A stretch of 64,000 bases of DNA, taken from contig ONMV01000003.1 of the NCBI GenBank assembly GCA_900319005.1, positions 62,001 through 126,000 of the forward strand, in the 5' to 3' direction. This document shows, in pieces, positions 51,825 through 62,500 of this stretch (position 1 is its first letter; the number at the start of each line of letters is the position of its first letter). Below the pieces are notes generated by a model. That model did not search any database, was not told where the DNA came from, and saw only the letters and a program-made list of their open reading frames with translations. The position numbers were made by a program, and so were the translations under genes. Source of the DNA: an uncultured Bacteroidales bacterium. GTDB taxonomy: Bacteria; Bacteroidota; Bacteroidia; Bacteroidales; Paludibacteraceae.

Positions 51825-52826
51825 ATGGTTTCTTACAAAGAATTAGGCCTTGTGAACACCCGTGAGATGTTCGCCAAGGCAATCAAGGGAGGCTATGCAA
51901 TCCCGGCATTCAACTTCAACAACATGGAGCAACTTCAGGCTATCATCAAAGCTTCGGCAGAGACCAAGAGCCCGGTTATTCTTCAGGTTTCCAAAGGTGC
52001 GCGTAACTACGCTAACCAGACCCTGCTTCGTTACATGGCTCAAGGAGCCGTTGAGTACGCTAAAGAGCTCGGTTGGGAGCATCCGCAGATCTGCTTGCAC
52101 CTCGACCACGGAGACAGCTTCGAACTCTGCAAATCCTGCGTGGACTTCGGTTTCTCCAGCGTTATGATCGACGCTTCTTCTCTGCCTTATGAGGAGAATA
52201 TCGCCCTCACCAAGAAAGTAGTGGACTACGCTCACCAGTACGATGTAACCGTTGAGGCTGAGCTTGGTGTACTCGCAGGTGTAGAGGATGAGGTTTCGTC
52301 GGCTGTCAGTCACTATACCAAGCCGGAAGAGGTAGTTGATTTCGCTACCCGTACAGGTTGCGACTCACTCGCTATCTCCATCGGTACCAGCCACGGAGCA
52401 TACAAGTTCACTCCGGAGCAGTGCACCCGTGACCCGAAGACCGGCCGTCTCGTTCCGCCGCCATTGGCATTCGACGTGCTCGACGCTGTCATGGAGCAGC
52501 TTCCGGGCTTCCCGATCGTTCTCCACGGCTCGTCTTCCGTTCCGCAGGAGTATGTAGATATGATCAACAAGTACGGCGGCAAGCTGCCTGACGCAGTAGG
52601 TATTCCTGAGGAGCAACTCCGCAAGGCTGCCAAGTCTGCTGTCTGCAAGATCAATATCGACTCTGACTCCCGTCTGGCTTTCACCGCTGCAGTTCGTAAG
52701 GTATTCGCTGAGAAACCGGCTGAGTTCGATCCGCGTAAGTACTGCGGTCCTGCACGCGACCTGATGACAGAGCTCTACAAGCACAAAATCATTAACGTCC
52801 TCGGTTCGGACGGCAAAGCAGAATAA
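51825..52826 (+). CDS. fbaA: Fructose-bisphosphate aldolase, class II
   Basis: The 333-aa zinc enzyme splits or forms fructose 1,6-bisphosphate in glycolysis and gluconeogenesis. Motifs are AIPAFNFNNMEQLQAI, the zinc site LHLDHGDSFE, EAELGVLAGVEDEV, AISIGTSHGAYKF, and VLHGSSSVP, and NIDSDSRLAF for the phosphate site. The codon use is highly biased (GCT, CGT, AAG, CTC), a mark of strong expression that differs from the genes around it. Confidence 0.95.
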   Translation: MVSYKELGLVNTREMFAKAIKGGYAIPAFNFNNMEQLQAIIKASAETKSPVILQVSKGARNYANQTLLRYMAQGAVEYAKELGWEHPQICLHLDHGDSFELCKSCVDFGFSSVMIDASSLPYEENIALTKKVVDYAHQYDVTVEAELGVLAGVEDEVSSAVSHYTKPEEVVDFATRTGCDSLAISIGTSHGAYKFTPEQCTRDPKTGRLVPPPLAFDVLDAVMEQLPGFPIVLHGSSSVPQEYVDMINKYGGKLPDAVGIPEEQLRKAAKSAVCKINIDSDSRLAFTAAVRKVFAEKPAEFDPRKYCGPARDLMTELYKHKIINVLGSDGKAE

Positions 52827-52975
52827 GAATTGACGATTGGACGATTGACGAGGTACGAGTTATTGACGATTGAATAAATTGTTCGATTGTTCGCCGCATG
52901 GTCAATCGTAAATAAACCGCAAAGCGGAAACTCGTACATCAATCGTAAATCGTAAATCGTAAAATCGTAAATCTT
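52827..52975. repeat. Short-period repeats filling the aldolase-CoA transferase gap
   Basis: The 149-bp gap begins with degenerate octamers (TTGACGAT TGGACGAT TGACGAGG), and ends with four AATCGTA heptamers (52941-52973) that run up to the ATG of the next gene. GGTACGAG near 52853 and CTCGTAC near 52931, and GACGATTG with CAATCGT, are inverted, so the gap can fold back on itself. Confidence 0.8.
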
Positions 52976-54472
52976 ATGGCACTTCCATTTATGACAGCCG
53001 AAGAGGCTGCCGAATTGATACAACATGGTGACGTCTTGGGCATGGGTGGTTTTACCGCCACCGGTGTGCCCAAGGCAGTTCCTTTTGCTTTGGCGCAACG
53101 TGCTGAACGCCTCCATGCCGAGGGCAAACCTTTCCGCGTAGGACTGGAGACAGGTGCGTCAATGGGTGACAGCTGTGACGGTGCTTTGGCACGTGCGCAC
53201 GCTGTAGAGTTCCGTACGCCCTATCAGTCCAACAAATCCATGCGTGAGGAGATCAATGCCGAGGGTACGCACTATTTCGATATGCACCTGTCCCACATGG
53301 CGCAGGACCTGCGTTACGGCTTCCTCCCTAAACCCAACTGGGCTATCATCGAGGCTTCCTATGTAGGCGAAGACGGTACCATTGTGCCGGCTGCAGGAGT
53401 AGGCATCATGCCTACTATCTGCCGCATGGCGGACAAGATCATCGTTGAGCTTAATGAGATGTTCCCTGCCACCATGCGTGGCATGCACGACCTCTACGAG
53501 CCGCTTGATCCTCCTTGCCGTCGCGAGATACCTATCTACAAACCCTCCGACCGCTGCGGCTCCGACCATATCAAGGTCGATCCCGCCAAGATTGCGGCTG
53601 TCGTGAAGACCAACCGTCCGAACGAGATTGCTGCTTTCACGCCGGTAGATGCTACAACCGCCAAGATAGGCGAGAACGTAGCCCTTTTCCTTGAGGCGGA
53701 GATGAAAGCCGGACGTATCCCTGCGTCCTTCCTGCCCATCCAGAGCGGAGTAGGCAACGTTGCTAACGCCGTGCTCGGCGAGCTCGGCAAGAACCCGCAT
53801 ATCCCGCCCTTTGAGATGTATTCGGAGGTGATTCAGGACTCCGTCGTGGACCTCATCAAAGCCGGTCACTGCAAGTTCGCTTCCGGCTGCTCCCTGCGTC
53901 TCGTGGAGAGCAAGATGGCGGAGGTGCTGGCGGATCTCGATTTCTACCGCGACAAGCTCTTGCTCCGTCCGCAGGAGACATCGAACAGCCCGGAGGTGGC
54001 ACGTCGTTTGGGTATCATTGCCATTAACACGGCGTTGGAGGCGGATATCTACGGTAACATCAACTCCACCCATGTCACGGGAACGAAGATGATGAACGGT
54101 ATCGGCGGTTCGGGCGACTTCGCGCGCAACGCGTACCTTAGTATATTTACGACCGCCTCGACGGCAAAGAACGGTGCTATCTCGTCTATCGTGCCGATGG
54201 TCACCCACCTCGACCATTCCGAGCACTCCGTGAAGGTCATCGTCACCGAGCAGGGTGTAGCGGACCTTCGCGGCAAGAGCCCGCGCCAGCGTGCCGAAGA
54301 GGTGATCAACAACTGCGTCGCTCCCGAGTACAAGGAGATGCTGCGTGACTACCTCAAGTACGCCAAGCACGGCCAGACACCGCATAACCTCTCTCTCGCA
54401 TTTGCCATGCACGAGGAGTTCCTCAAATCTGGCGACATGCGCAACACCAAATGGGAGAACTACCTCAGGTAA
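52976..54472 (+). CDS. Acetyl-CoA hydrolase/succinyl-CoA:acetate CoA-transferase family
   Basis: The 498-aa protein is a class I CoA-transferase of the Cat1/AarC/ScpC family: GMGGFTATGVPKAVP at residues 22-36, GVGNVANAVLGELG, EMYSEVIQDSVVDLI with Glu284 at the expected place of the catalytic Glu, NSTHVTGTKMMNGIGGSGDFARNAYLS and VTEQGVADLRGKSPRQRAEEVI. It probably exchanges CoA between acetate and succinate in the acetate/succinate/propionate fermentation of gut Bacteroidota. Codon bias suggests high expression, as for the aldolase upstream. A UUCG terminator follows. Confidence 0.92.
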   Translation: MALPFMTAEEAAELIQHGDVLGMGGFTATGVPKAVPFALAQRAERLHAEGKPFRVGLETGASMGDSCDGALARAHAVEFRTPYQSNKSMREEINAEGTHYFDMHLSHMAQDLRYGFLPKPNWAIIEASYVGEDGTIVPAAGVGIMPTICRMADKIIVELNEMFPATMRGMHDLYEPLDPPCRREIPIYKPSDRCGSDHIKVDPAKIAAVVKTNRPNEIAAFTPVDATTAKIGENVALFLEAEMKAGRIPASFLPIQSGVGNVANAVLGELGKNPHIPPFEMYSEVIQDSVVDLIKAGHCKFASGCSLRLVESKMAEVLADLDFYRDKLLLRPQETSNSPEVARRLGIIAINTALEADIYGNINSTHVTGTKMMNGIGGSGDFARNAYLSIFTTASTAKNGAISSIVPMVTHLDHSEHSVKVIVTEQGVADLRGKSPRQRAEEVINNCVAPEYKEMLRDYLKYAKHGQTPHNLSLAFAMHEEFLKSGDMRNTKWENYLR

Positions 54473-54522
54473 TTTGGCGGTAGCCTTCCGTCTGACGCTC
54501 GGCATACATGCCGGCTCACTTC

Positions 54523-54550
54523 AAAAAAACGTCCTTCGGGGCGTTTTTTT
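54523..54550 (+). terminator. Intrinsic terminator behind the CoA-transferase gene
   Basis: AAAAAAACGTCC-TTCG-GGGCGTTTTTTT: stem with a UUCG loop, one G-T pair and T7. It lies 50 bp after the stop codon. Confidence 0.9.
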
Positions 54551-54831
54551 ATTGTATGCCTTCTCCTTCGCCGGCTTCTTTCTTTATAGCGCGGTGTGTC
54601 AAAACGAATGGATGCGCATACGGATAATGCGCTGTAGCAACGGCTATTCGCATGTGTAAAATTTAACGCAAGGTGAAAATATTGACTGAGAAAATTGACT
54701 CTGCGTAAATTTTTGTATCAAAAACTTTGCACTGCGTCAATTTTTGCGCGTGCATCTTGTGTGTACGCGTAATTTTTCGTAACTTTGCCCTCGGAGAATT
54801 GTTTTTAAGACAAAATTAACACTATAATACA
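54551..54831. other. Intergenic regulatory region before the surface locus
   Basis: No gene is seen between the terminator and the secreted-protein gene. The stretch contains three direct repeats, GCGTAAATTTTT (54703), GCGTCAATTTTT (54734) and GCGTAATTTTT (54767), spaced 31 and 33 bp, i.e. about three helical turns; the third lies between the -33 and -7 boxes of the promoter. They could be binding sites of a regulator. Confidence 0.5.
54756..54787 (+). promoter_or_regulatory. Promoter of the 492-aa secreted protein
   Basis: CTTG (54756-54759), 20 bp, TAACTTTG (54780-54787). The leader is about 38 nt. A GCGTAATTTTT repeat lies inside the spacer. Confidence 0.75.
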
Positions 54832-56310
54832 ATGAAGAAACGAATTTTAAACGTAATGATGTATCTGCTGGCAGCCGTCCTGTGGATGCCGGCGTATGCA
54901 GACGGAGACCTACAGACCGAGGCTCCGCGGGGTATCTTCTCGGTAGGAGAGAACACCTACGTGCAGTTCAAAGACATAAACGAGTCCCGGTTGATGCAAT
55001 GGGCGAGCCTTCCTGCGGAGGACACCTACGGCTGGCGCGTGCTGACCAGCGCGGAATGGAGTTATCTGTTGGTAACCCGCGATGACGCAAGCCATTTTAA
55101 CGGGGATCTTAACGCGCTTGGAAAGGTGGATGGTCAAAACGGATTGATTATTCTTCCGGACGGCTGGGTGCAGCCTGAGGGTGTGCCGGTATTTATCTGC
55201 GTGCATGATGGTATCACCTTTGATAAGAATCAATACACTGCTGAGCAGTGGGAGATCATGAAGGCTTCGGGTGCGGCTTTCCTGCCCTGCGAGGGATATG
55301 GACATGATAATAACCCTAAAGTACAACAGGATGGCACTCCTGATGTAGTAGAAAATGACGTCGACCATGGTGCTTATTGGGCATCGGATGAGTATTCCGA
55401 CAATACTGCCGAAGCCCATTGTATGCGTTTTACTGCACCGGAGTATGGAACCGGGGAAATTCATGATTTTAACCACCAAGAAAAAGTCGCCTATTACTCC
55501 GTTCGTCAAGCGCGGACGGTGGTTGTATTGGATGAGATGGACGAGACGGATGCTTTTCTGGCTAAACTGCCGGAGGCACGCAAACGGAATTTTGCATTGG
55601 TACGCCGTACCTTGGGAAAAGACGGTACGTTCTATACCCTCTGCCTGCCTTTCGATGTACCGAATATAGAGGAATCGCCTTTGGCGGGCGCGAAAGTGTT
55701 CACCTTCGCCGGCGGTACCGTGAGCGGAGAAATAGGCTATGAGCAGCTGAATCTGGATTTGGTGCCTTATACCGATTCCCGTCTCCATATGGGCGTGCCG
55801 TATTTATTGCGTTGGGAAAATACCGGGGAGAGAATGACTTTCCTGCGTTTCGATGATGTAGAAAACTGGGCTGATGAAGACGTTTCAGAAGCGCCGTCCG
55901 ACCCGGGTAATGGGACTATCAAGTTCCATGGCCTCTATCCCCGGAAACGTATTCCGGGCTATAACGAAACCGTGGGTATTCCCCACTATAATTTCTTCCT
56001 GGGGGCAAACAACACGCTCTATTGGCCGGATGATGACCAATATCGTAATTCCAAGATGAAAGGCTTCCGCGCATATTTCTATCTGGACGGCGGCGGTCCG
56101 AACGGGCACGAGTTCAATAACCAGTCTCAGTCCCAAGTAGCCGCCAGATACCGCAATATGCCTGCCGTTTGGCGCATACAGAATACGGCTACCGGCGTTG
56201 AGAATGTACAAAGAGACCATGTACCATGTACAAAGGTCATCAAGAACGGCGTCCTCCTCATCCGCCATGGTGAGAAGGAATATAACATCCTCGGTGAAAT
56301 AATCAAATAG
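54832..56310 (+). CDS. Secreted protein with SUMF1/Fib_succ_major-like domain and sorting-type tail
   Basis: The 492-aa protein has a signal peptide (MKKRILNVMMYLLAAVLWMPAYA). Residues 30-230 follow the plan of the SUMF1-like 'Fibrobacter major paralogous' domains of Bacteroidales: WRVLTSAEWSYLLVTRDDAS, GLIILPDGW, WEIMKASGAAFLPCEGYG, YWASDEYSD and YSVRQAR. A beta-rich part follows (FYTLCLPFDVP, AKVFTFAGG, GVPYLLRWENTGERMTF). The end TGVENVQ ... KVIKNGVLLIRHGEKEYNILGEII matches the tail of the giant protein at 7059-13868, so both probably use the same export or anchoring route. It is followed by a micropeptide gene and the LamG gene on the same strand. Confidence 0.8.
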   Translation: MKKRILNVMMYLLAAVLWMPAYADGDLQTEAPRGIFSVGENTYVQFKDINESRLMQWASLPAEDTYGWRVLTSAEWSYLLVTRDDASHFNGDLNALGKVDGQNGLIILPDGWVQPEGVPVFICVHDGITFDKNQYTAEQWEIMKASGAAFLPCEGYGHDNNPKVQQDGTPDVVENDVDHGAYWASDEYSDNTAEAHCMRFTAPEYGTGEIHDFNHQEKVAYYSVRQARTVVVLDEMDETDAFLAKLPEARKRNFALVRRTLGKDGTFYTLCLPFDVPNIEESPLAGAKVFTFAGGTVSGEIGYEQLNLDLVPYTDSRLHMGVPYLLRWENTGERMTFLRFDDVENWADEDVSEAPSDPGNGTIKFHGLYPRKRIPGYNETVGIPHYNFFLGANNTLYWPDDDQYRNSKMKGFRAYFYLDGGGPNGHEFNNQSQSQVAARYRNMPAVWRIQNTATGVENVQRDHVPCTKVIKNGVLLIRHGEKEYNILGEIIK

Positions 56311-56322
56311 GCAAATGTAAAA

Positions 56323-56484
56323 ATGAATAAATGTGCAAATATGAAAATGCGTAAATACATAGCTCCCTCCGTGGAGATGCAGCCGGTACAGGCGGTTGGA
56401 CTGATATTAAGTACCAGCATTGATACCAGTATTGAGGGGGGCGATCAGGAGACAGCACAGGCACCCCGGAGACGGGTATTCTGA
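56323..56484 (+). CDS. Micropeptide, YI-P--E / AP-RR--VF family (53 aa)
   Basis: Read from ATG 56323 the product has 53 residues; ATG 56341 (47 aa) and 56347 (45 aa) are in the same frame. It contains RKYIAPSVEMQ, then LILSTSIDTS, an acidic EGGDQE and the end APRRRVF. It shares its plan with the 63-aa micropeptide at 6804-6995 (YI-P--E front, IL--S, AP-RR--VF end) although the DNA around them differs, so selection on the protein is likely. It lies 12-30 bp after the 492-aa secreted gene and 32 bp before the LamG gene, presumably in one transcript. No function is known; there is no signal peptide. Confidence 0.7.
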   Translation: MNKCANMKMRKYIAPSVEMQPVQAVGLILSTSIDTSIEGGDQETAQAPRRRVF

Positions 56485-56516
56485 AAAAGAAATAAACCAT
56501 TAAAAGCAATTATGCG

Positions 56517-59500
56517 ATGAGAGCAAAAATCCATCCCTTCAGCAAGCATTTGATGATCACTTTGCTTGCATTGACCGTTTTCATGCTTGTTCCTTTGCGA
56601 GCGCAAGCGGGAAACGAGTATTTACAGAAGTTTGACAACTACTCCATCATGAGTATGGGTAATGGCGTATTGCGGTTCACCATCCCGTTGTGGATCTACG
56701 GTGAGGGGGACGATAACACCTATTATCTGAACCCCCAAACAGCCAACAACAACAACACGAACAACTCCTATGTATGGTTCAGTGAGCAGCCCGGGCAGGG
56801 ACGCGGTTCGGCGAATGTACACCGTATCGCCTCTTTCGGTGCTACCCGTAACCCTAATTACACGGGGCGTTTTTCGGGAGGAAGCGGTACTGCCTACCTG
56901 CTGGTAGATACCGGTACCTGCGTCGTAACCAACACCTATAATTCGGTTCCTCTGACCCTTCAGGCCCACGATAAATCCCACTGGATAATCGGTGATAATG
57001 ATGAGAGCAGCGCAGCCAATTGGATCTATGTCACGCGTAAGAACTCTTCCTATGGCAAGCATCATGTCTATATCCAGTTTGACTGGTATATCCCCGTGGA
57101 GCTGCAGAACAAGAAGTTCTACGTCGGTCTGAATGTCCGCGATTACTACGTCAAGAACAACAATCTCCATAATGCGTACTGGTGGCAATGGGAGACTTAT
57201 TTCGACGGCGGCGATATACCGCAGAGTCCACAGCTCTTCGATCCGTTCTTCTACAGCATGGCGGGAAGTGACATCAATACCTTAGGCAAGGCGGGCGTGC
57301 AGTATATGACCTTCCAAGACCCTATCTCGTATCATACCTCTCTAAACCCATCAAAGGAGGTAGCTCAGGCAGAGCGGAGCGAGAAGATTCTGGTGGACAT
57401 GCAGGACTCCGTACAGGACCATTTCTATGCGGATTTCAATGTGTGGATCAACAAGGACGGCGGTGTCAAACAGCGTCTCAAAACCAACTCGGTCATGATT
57501 CCCGCTTACCACAAGATATATGATTTCGAAGCGGAGGAAGTGAAGGATGCGCAGAACAGCGTGACGGGTGATGTGCAGCTGAGCTGGCACACGCTTTATC
57601 CGAATGACCAGGACATCTTGGAGGCGGATATGTACGAGGTGCAACGTGCCACCCAAGAGGATTTCTCGGACGCCCGGTCCATAGGGGTGGTGCCTTATGT
57701 CACCGGCGAGAACAACTACTCCTTTACCGATAACGCTGAGGATGTGCTGCAGCTCTTCCGTGACGACAGTCTCTATACGGTTTCCCATAACAGCAAGATC
57801 TCGGTGTCGCAAAAAGAGATAGAGATAGAGAATAACAACGGCTTCAGGGCGCGCATCAACGCCACACTCCAATCGGATGTGAACATCTCGGGAGCACCGC
57901 TCTACTACCGCGTACGCCGTGCATCTGCCGCTACCTGGGGATGGAATGAGTCCGGCTACATGGCTACCGCCTCTGTGATAAAGAGCAACTACCTCTCGCC
58001 GCTGGATACGATTCAGAATGCCTATACCTTGGATCCGGATTTTGAAAACAACCGTAAGGTGCATTTCTATCTAAAAATAGCCAATCCGGAGATAGAATCG
58101 GTGGTGCCCGCTATCGATGAGGTGACCCTTAGTATGGATGTGGATGTGTCTTCGGTAATGGGTGTACCCGTTCCCGTTATCATCCACCATACCTCGTCTA
58201 TCAGCGGCTATAGCTTTGAAATCAAACAGGAATACAATGAAATTCAAACGCTTATTACGCCACAGAAATCATATAACGACTTGTCTTTTGAGGCGCTGAG
58301 CGGATCTACTATTTGGGTAAAAGCCATCAATGGGTCCGGTCAAAGCACCTCATTCTCTTTCGTTGTGCCTGCTACCGGAATCAATGCGTACGTTCAGTCG
58401 TTATCCGTTTCGTGGATGCCCGGTGTGATGAGGTATGAGTACAAGCCTACCGGGAACCAATATAATCTGATTACCGAAGAGGAACTGAAAACGCGTGTCT
58501 TTTCCCAAGTCAATGAGAGCGACATACGCGCCCGATTATATCCCTCCCTGCACTCAAAGGTGCAGGCAATGACATCCGGCGAACGTTGTGTATGGGATCG
58601 TAATGCGGACTTGGTGCTGACACGTACGGTGGTGGAAAACGGTCTGGTACAGGAGTTTCGTGTGCCCAAGGATAGCATCATCCGGCAACCCGACGGCACT
58701 TATCTGGCGCACATGACGGATGTGGCGAACATGAGTTGTGTGCATTTCCTCTACGATGTGCGTATCGACCAGAGTAACTCTCTGCTGCAGGTTCAGAAGA
58801 ACGAGCAGCTGGAACCGATTGCTATCACGGGTCCGGACCTCTATACCAACGCCTCGGCACAAATCGCCTCATTCCAAGCCACCGACGGTACCGACAAAAG
58901 GGGCGTCATCCTAACCTGGCAACCTACCGCCGGTTCGGTAGATCACTATATCCTCGAACGCCGCATACAAGGTTCGGAGGCACCTTTCGACACGATCGCT
59001 ATTCTGGAGACAGAGGGTTATTTCGACGAGGCGAACGGTTCGCACCCGGTCGTACCCGGTCAGCGCTACGAGTATCGCGTCTCAACCTCTTTCACCTGTA
59101 ATGGCACGACGACGGTTCATACAGCCTCCACGGAAGGTCGTCGTTCGCCCTACGGCTTGATAGCCGGTAGGGTGCAATACGAGGATGGAAGCGGTTGCTA
59201 TGGTACCACCGTCACGCTCTCACGAGACGGCGCGGAGGACATCAAGATGCTGACAGACGAACGCGGTGCGTTCCGCTTCGACAGCCTGCTTTACGGTACC
59301 TCGACGACCTATTCGATTGTGCCTACCTCCCAGACGGCGCAGTTCGTCTTCAACAATACTTCTTCTCCGACGGCTACCGTCACCCTCTCCGCTGAGAACA
59401 ACGTGGTGGAGAACCTCAATTTTGATAATATCTCCTCGGTTCGTTTCTCGGGAAGGGTGCTCTATAAACTGTCCTCGGTGCCGGTACGGGATGCCAATAT

Positions 59501-62500
59501 CCTGCTGAACGGAAAGATGGTCAAGAAATCCGGTGATGCGGTGAAGACCGACATGTCCGGTAATTTCTCTATCTCTGTACCGAAAAACTCCGCCTTTACC
59601 TTGCAGATCGTTAAGAAGGGTCATACGTTTGAAGGAGACGGCTTTGTCCGTATCGACGGCGACAGTCTCTTGACCCTCTCCAAGGCGCTGGACGGCGTAC
59701 GTATATGGGATCAGACCAAGGTACGGCTCGCCGGTAGGGTGGTCGGCGGTATCGACCAGGCTTCCTTACCGCTCGGACAAGGGCTGAGCCGTAATAATAT
59801 CGGTGATAACCTGCAGTTAGTACTCGAACTCGAGGGCGATAATGTTGCTTATATCGTGCGTGACCCCGAAGATCTGACCCGTGACACCTTGGAATACACG
59901 ATCGGTGCCACCCGGATCCATTACCAGCATAAGCGTATCGTCATCAATCCCGACCCGGTTACCGGCGAGTACGAGGCGGATTTGTTCCCTACCAAGTACA
60001 AGGTGGTACAAGCTACGGCGCAGGGTTACGCTACGCTCTTCTCGCAAGGGAAAACCAGCGAGACGATTGACCTGAGCAATACGGAACCCGGTATCTTCTC
60101 CATTACCTATCGTACGCCGATAGAGGTGACCTATAAACAATCACTTTACGGCAAAGAGTATGATTATTACGGTCTTAAGTCGTGGACAGCGGAGGCTCTC
60201 AATGGGGAGGAGATGAAAGTGGATCTGGTGTTGCAAGAAGCGGACGGAAGTTACAGCTACCTCTTTGGTGCTCCGGTCTTTACGGCGGGGCAGTACCAGT
60301 TCCGCGTGTCTGCCCATGAGGATTACTATTATAATAATGACCGCACGCGCGTACCCGACCGTGTTTACCTGAAAGGAGGAAACCTTAAGATTTACAACGG
60401 CATGCGTGAAACAACGGATATCCAATCCGCGCCGCTGGATGCCAACGGTTCCGCTCTGGTGAACGTGATTTTCGACCAGGTGACCTATGTCCAGACCGGA
60501 GAGAATGCGTTGCATTCGCTGGATTTCTCGGTGGAGAGCGAAGGAGAGTATGTTACCTCCAATCCGCTGCAGGCGTATGTCTTAGGGGCGGTGGAGAAAG
60601 CATCGGATTTCATGCAGCGCGATACAGCTTCGACAGGTATAACGCTACTCGATATACTTCGTGACCCTCCCGGAAGTGGCTCGTATGCTTACCTCGAGAA
60701 GGGTACTTCCTATCACGTCAAATACAAAGAACCTTCTAATTTCCGTGTGGGACTGAACCTCTTCGTTAAATGGGGAAATAACAGCCAGTATTTCGTAGGT
60801 ACATACGCAGGCTCTCCGGCAGCAGGTGCTACAGCAGGCGTACTCAGTACAGTTGAGAAATCCACCGATTGGAATTTCCCGCTTACGGTACAATGGTATG
60901 GATATAATCAAGCGGACTACGAGTTTAAGACCACCGAACGGATTCAGACCGGTACCGGTCCCTTCCAGGTTGGCACCAACGGGGATGTCTATATCGGTGT
61001 GACCAACGGTGTGATGACCTCCAAAGCCGACGCTTTCCGCGTGGTGGACTCCATCTCTTTCGAGCAGATAAAAGCGAAAATCGACAACAAGAGTTACCGC
61101 ATCGTTCAGCAGGGTGTGGACGCCACCGGCAAACCCTGGTATCTGATGCGAACCGAGGATGTGCTGATTAAGAAATTTATCCAATCCTCCTTCGCTTATA
61201 CCCATCAGTATATAGTCGGTACAATCATTCCGGATCTGCTCTACCATCGTAACAGTCTTCTATTGACCGGCACCCGAGAGGAAGCGGTGACCCAAGCTAT
61301 AGCCAAAGACCGGCCGGTTTATTGGAGTAAGGTGCATCCGGACTCCCTCGGATTCGGTGAAGAAGGATACTACGAGATCATCACGCCGGACGGGTTGAAC
61401 TGGATGATCTTCGACCAAGTACAGTTGGACAACAAAGCCGTGGATAATTGGATCGGAGTTCTTGCTACCAACGAGGCGGAGAAAGTGTTAGCTATGACCA
61501 AAACACCGCTTGCCACCCATTCTATCAACGGCGGTCTGACGCAGACATACTCCGAGTCGTATTCGTATGTAGATACCCGTTCTGCTTATTTCGCTTGGCC
61601 GTGGAATCACCAGACAGGTGAAGGAGTAACGAGCCAGAGTAACATATTTGGAAACGGCTTTGGTCCTTTGGCAATTGCGCGTCTGAAGGATTTGTTCAAC
61701 GGGTCTAAAGGATTGCAATTACTGATAAAACACCTGAATGCCGCCGATAAAGGTGCCTCTCCTTCGCAGTACGTACGAGCGGAGGTGGGTGGTGTGAAAT
61801 TCGATCTGGACTGCAAGCCTATCTTAGAGACCGGATTTAACCTCCTGCCGGAGAATGGTGAGAGCGTTGGCTCGAGCAAGACCACCGGCTACGTACTGTC
61901 CCTCAATCCGTTGGAGCATCTGACGTTCAATGTGTATAAATCGCTGACGGATGATTTCAATGCGCAATCGAAAGAGACGCGTTATGAGGCACACGACTTC
62001 AATAGTGATAATAAGAACAAATACCTCTTTGGCTCACTGATGTACTCCACTATAGGTGGCGCTACCAGGTGTCCTTGGGAGGCGGCGGACTCGACCTATT
62101 TCTACAATCCGGGTACACCGCTTAGTGCTGCCACTCAGAAGATAGAGAACCCGCAAATGGTTATTAACCGTCATGAGATCAGCAATGTGCCGCATGATCA
62201 AGCCGCTAAGTTCAAGCTGACGATGTGGAACGAAACCGATGAGGTCGTGGGGCTTGCCAGCGGTCCGAATGTGTTCATGACCCTCAAGATGGATGATGCC
62301 ACCAATATCAAGGGCGCCAAGATAAGTATCGATGGTGTACCTCTATCCGATGGACGCGAGTTCCGCTTCCAAGGCAATACTCCGATCATCAAGACCATCG
62401 AGGTACGTGCCGGAGATGATTATGATTATGAAGACATTTGTCTTATCCTGCAATCGGAATGTACTCCTACGATCACCTATCAGAAAGTGTGCTTCTCCGT

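Noticed and set aside
53159..54505. 448-codon minus-strand frame opposite the CoA-transferase gene
   Set aside because: The plus strand encodes a complete, highly conserved CoA-transferase; the reverse frame is Arg/His-rich by codon mirror effect.
4633..56310. A diversity-generating retroelement (bAvd-like gene plus SUMF1-like surface protein)
   Set aside because: No reverse transcriptase and no template/variable repeat pair found; the SUMF1-like domain is not C-terminal.
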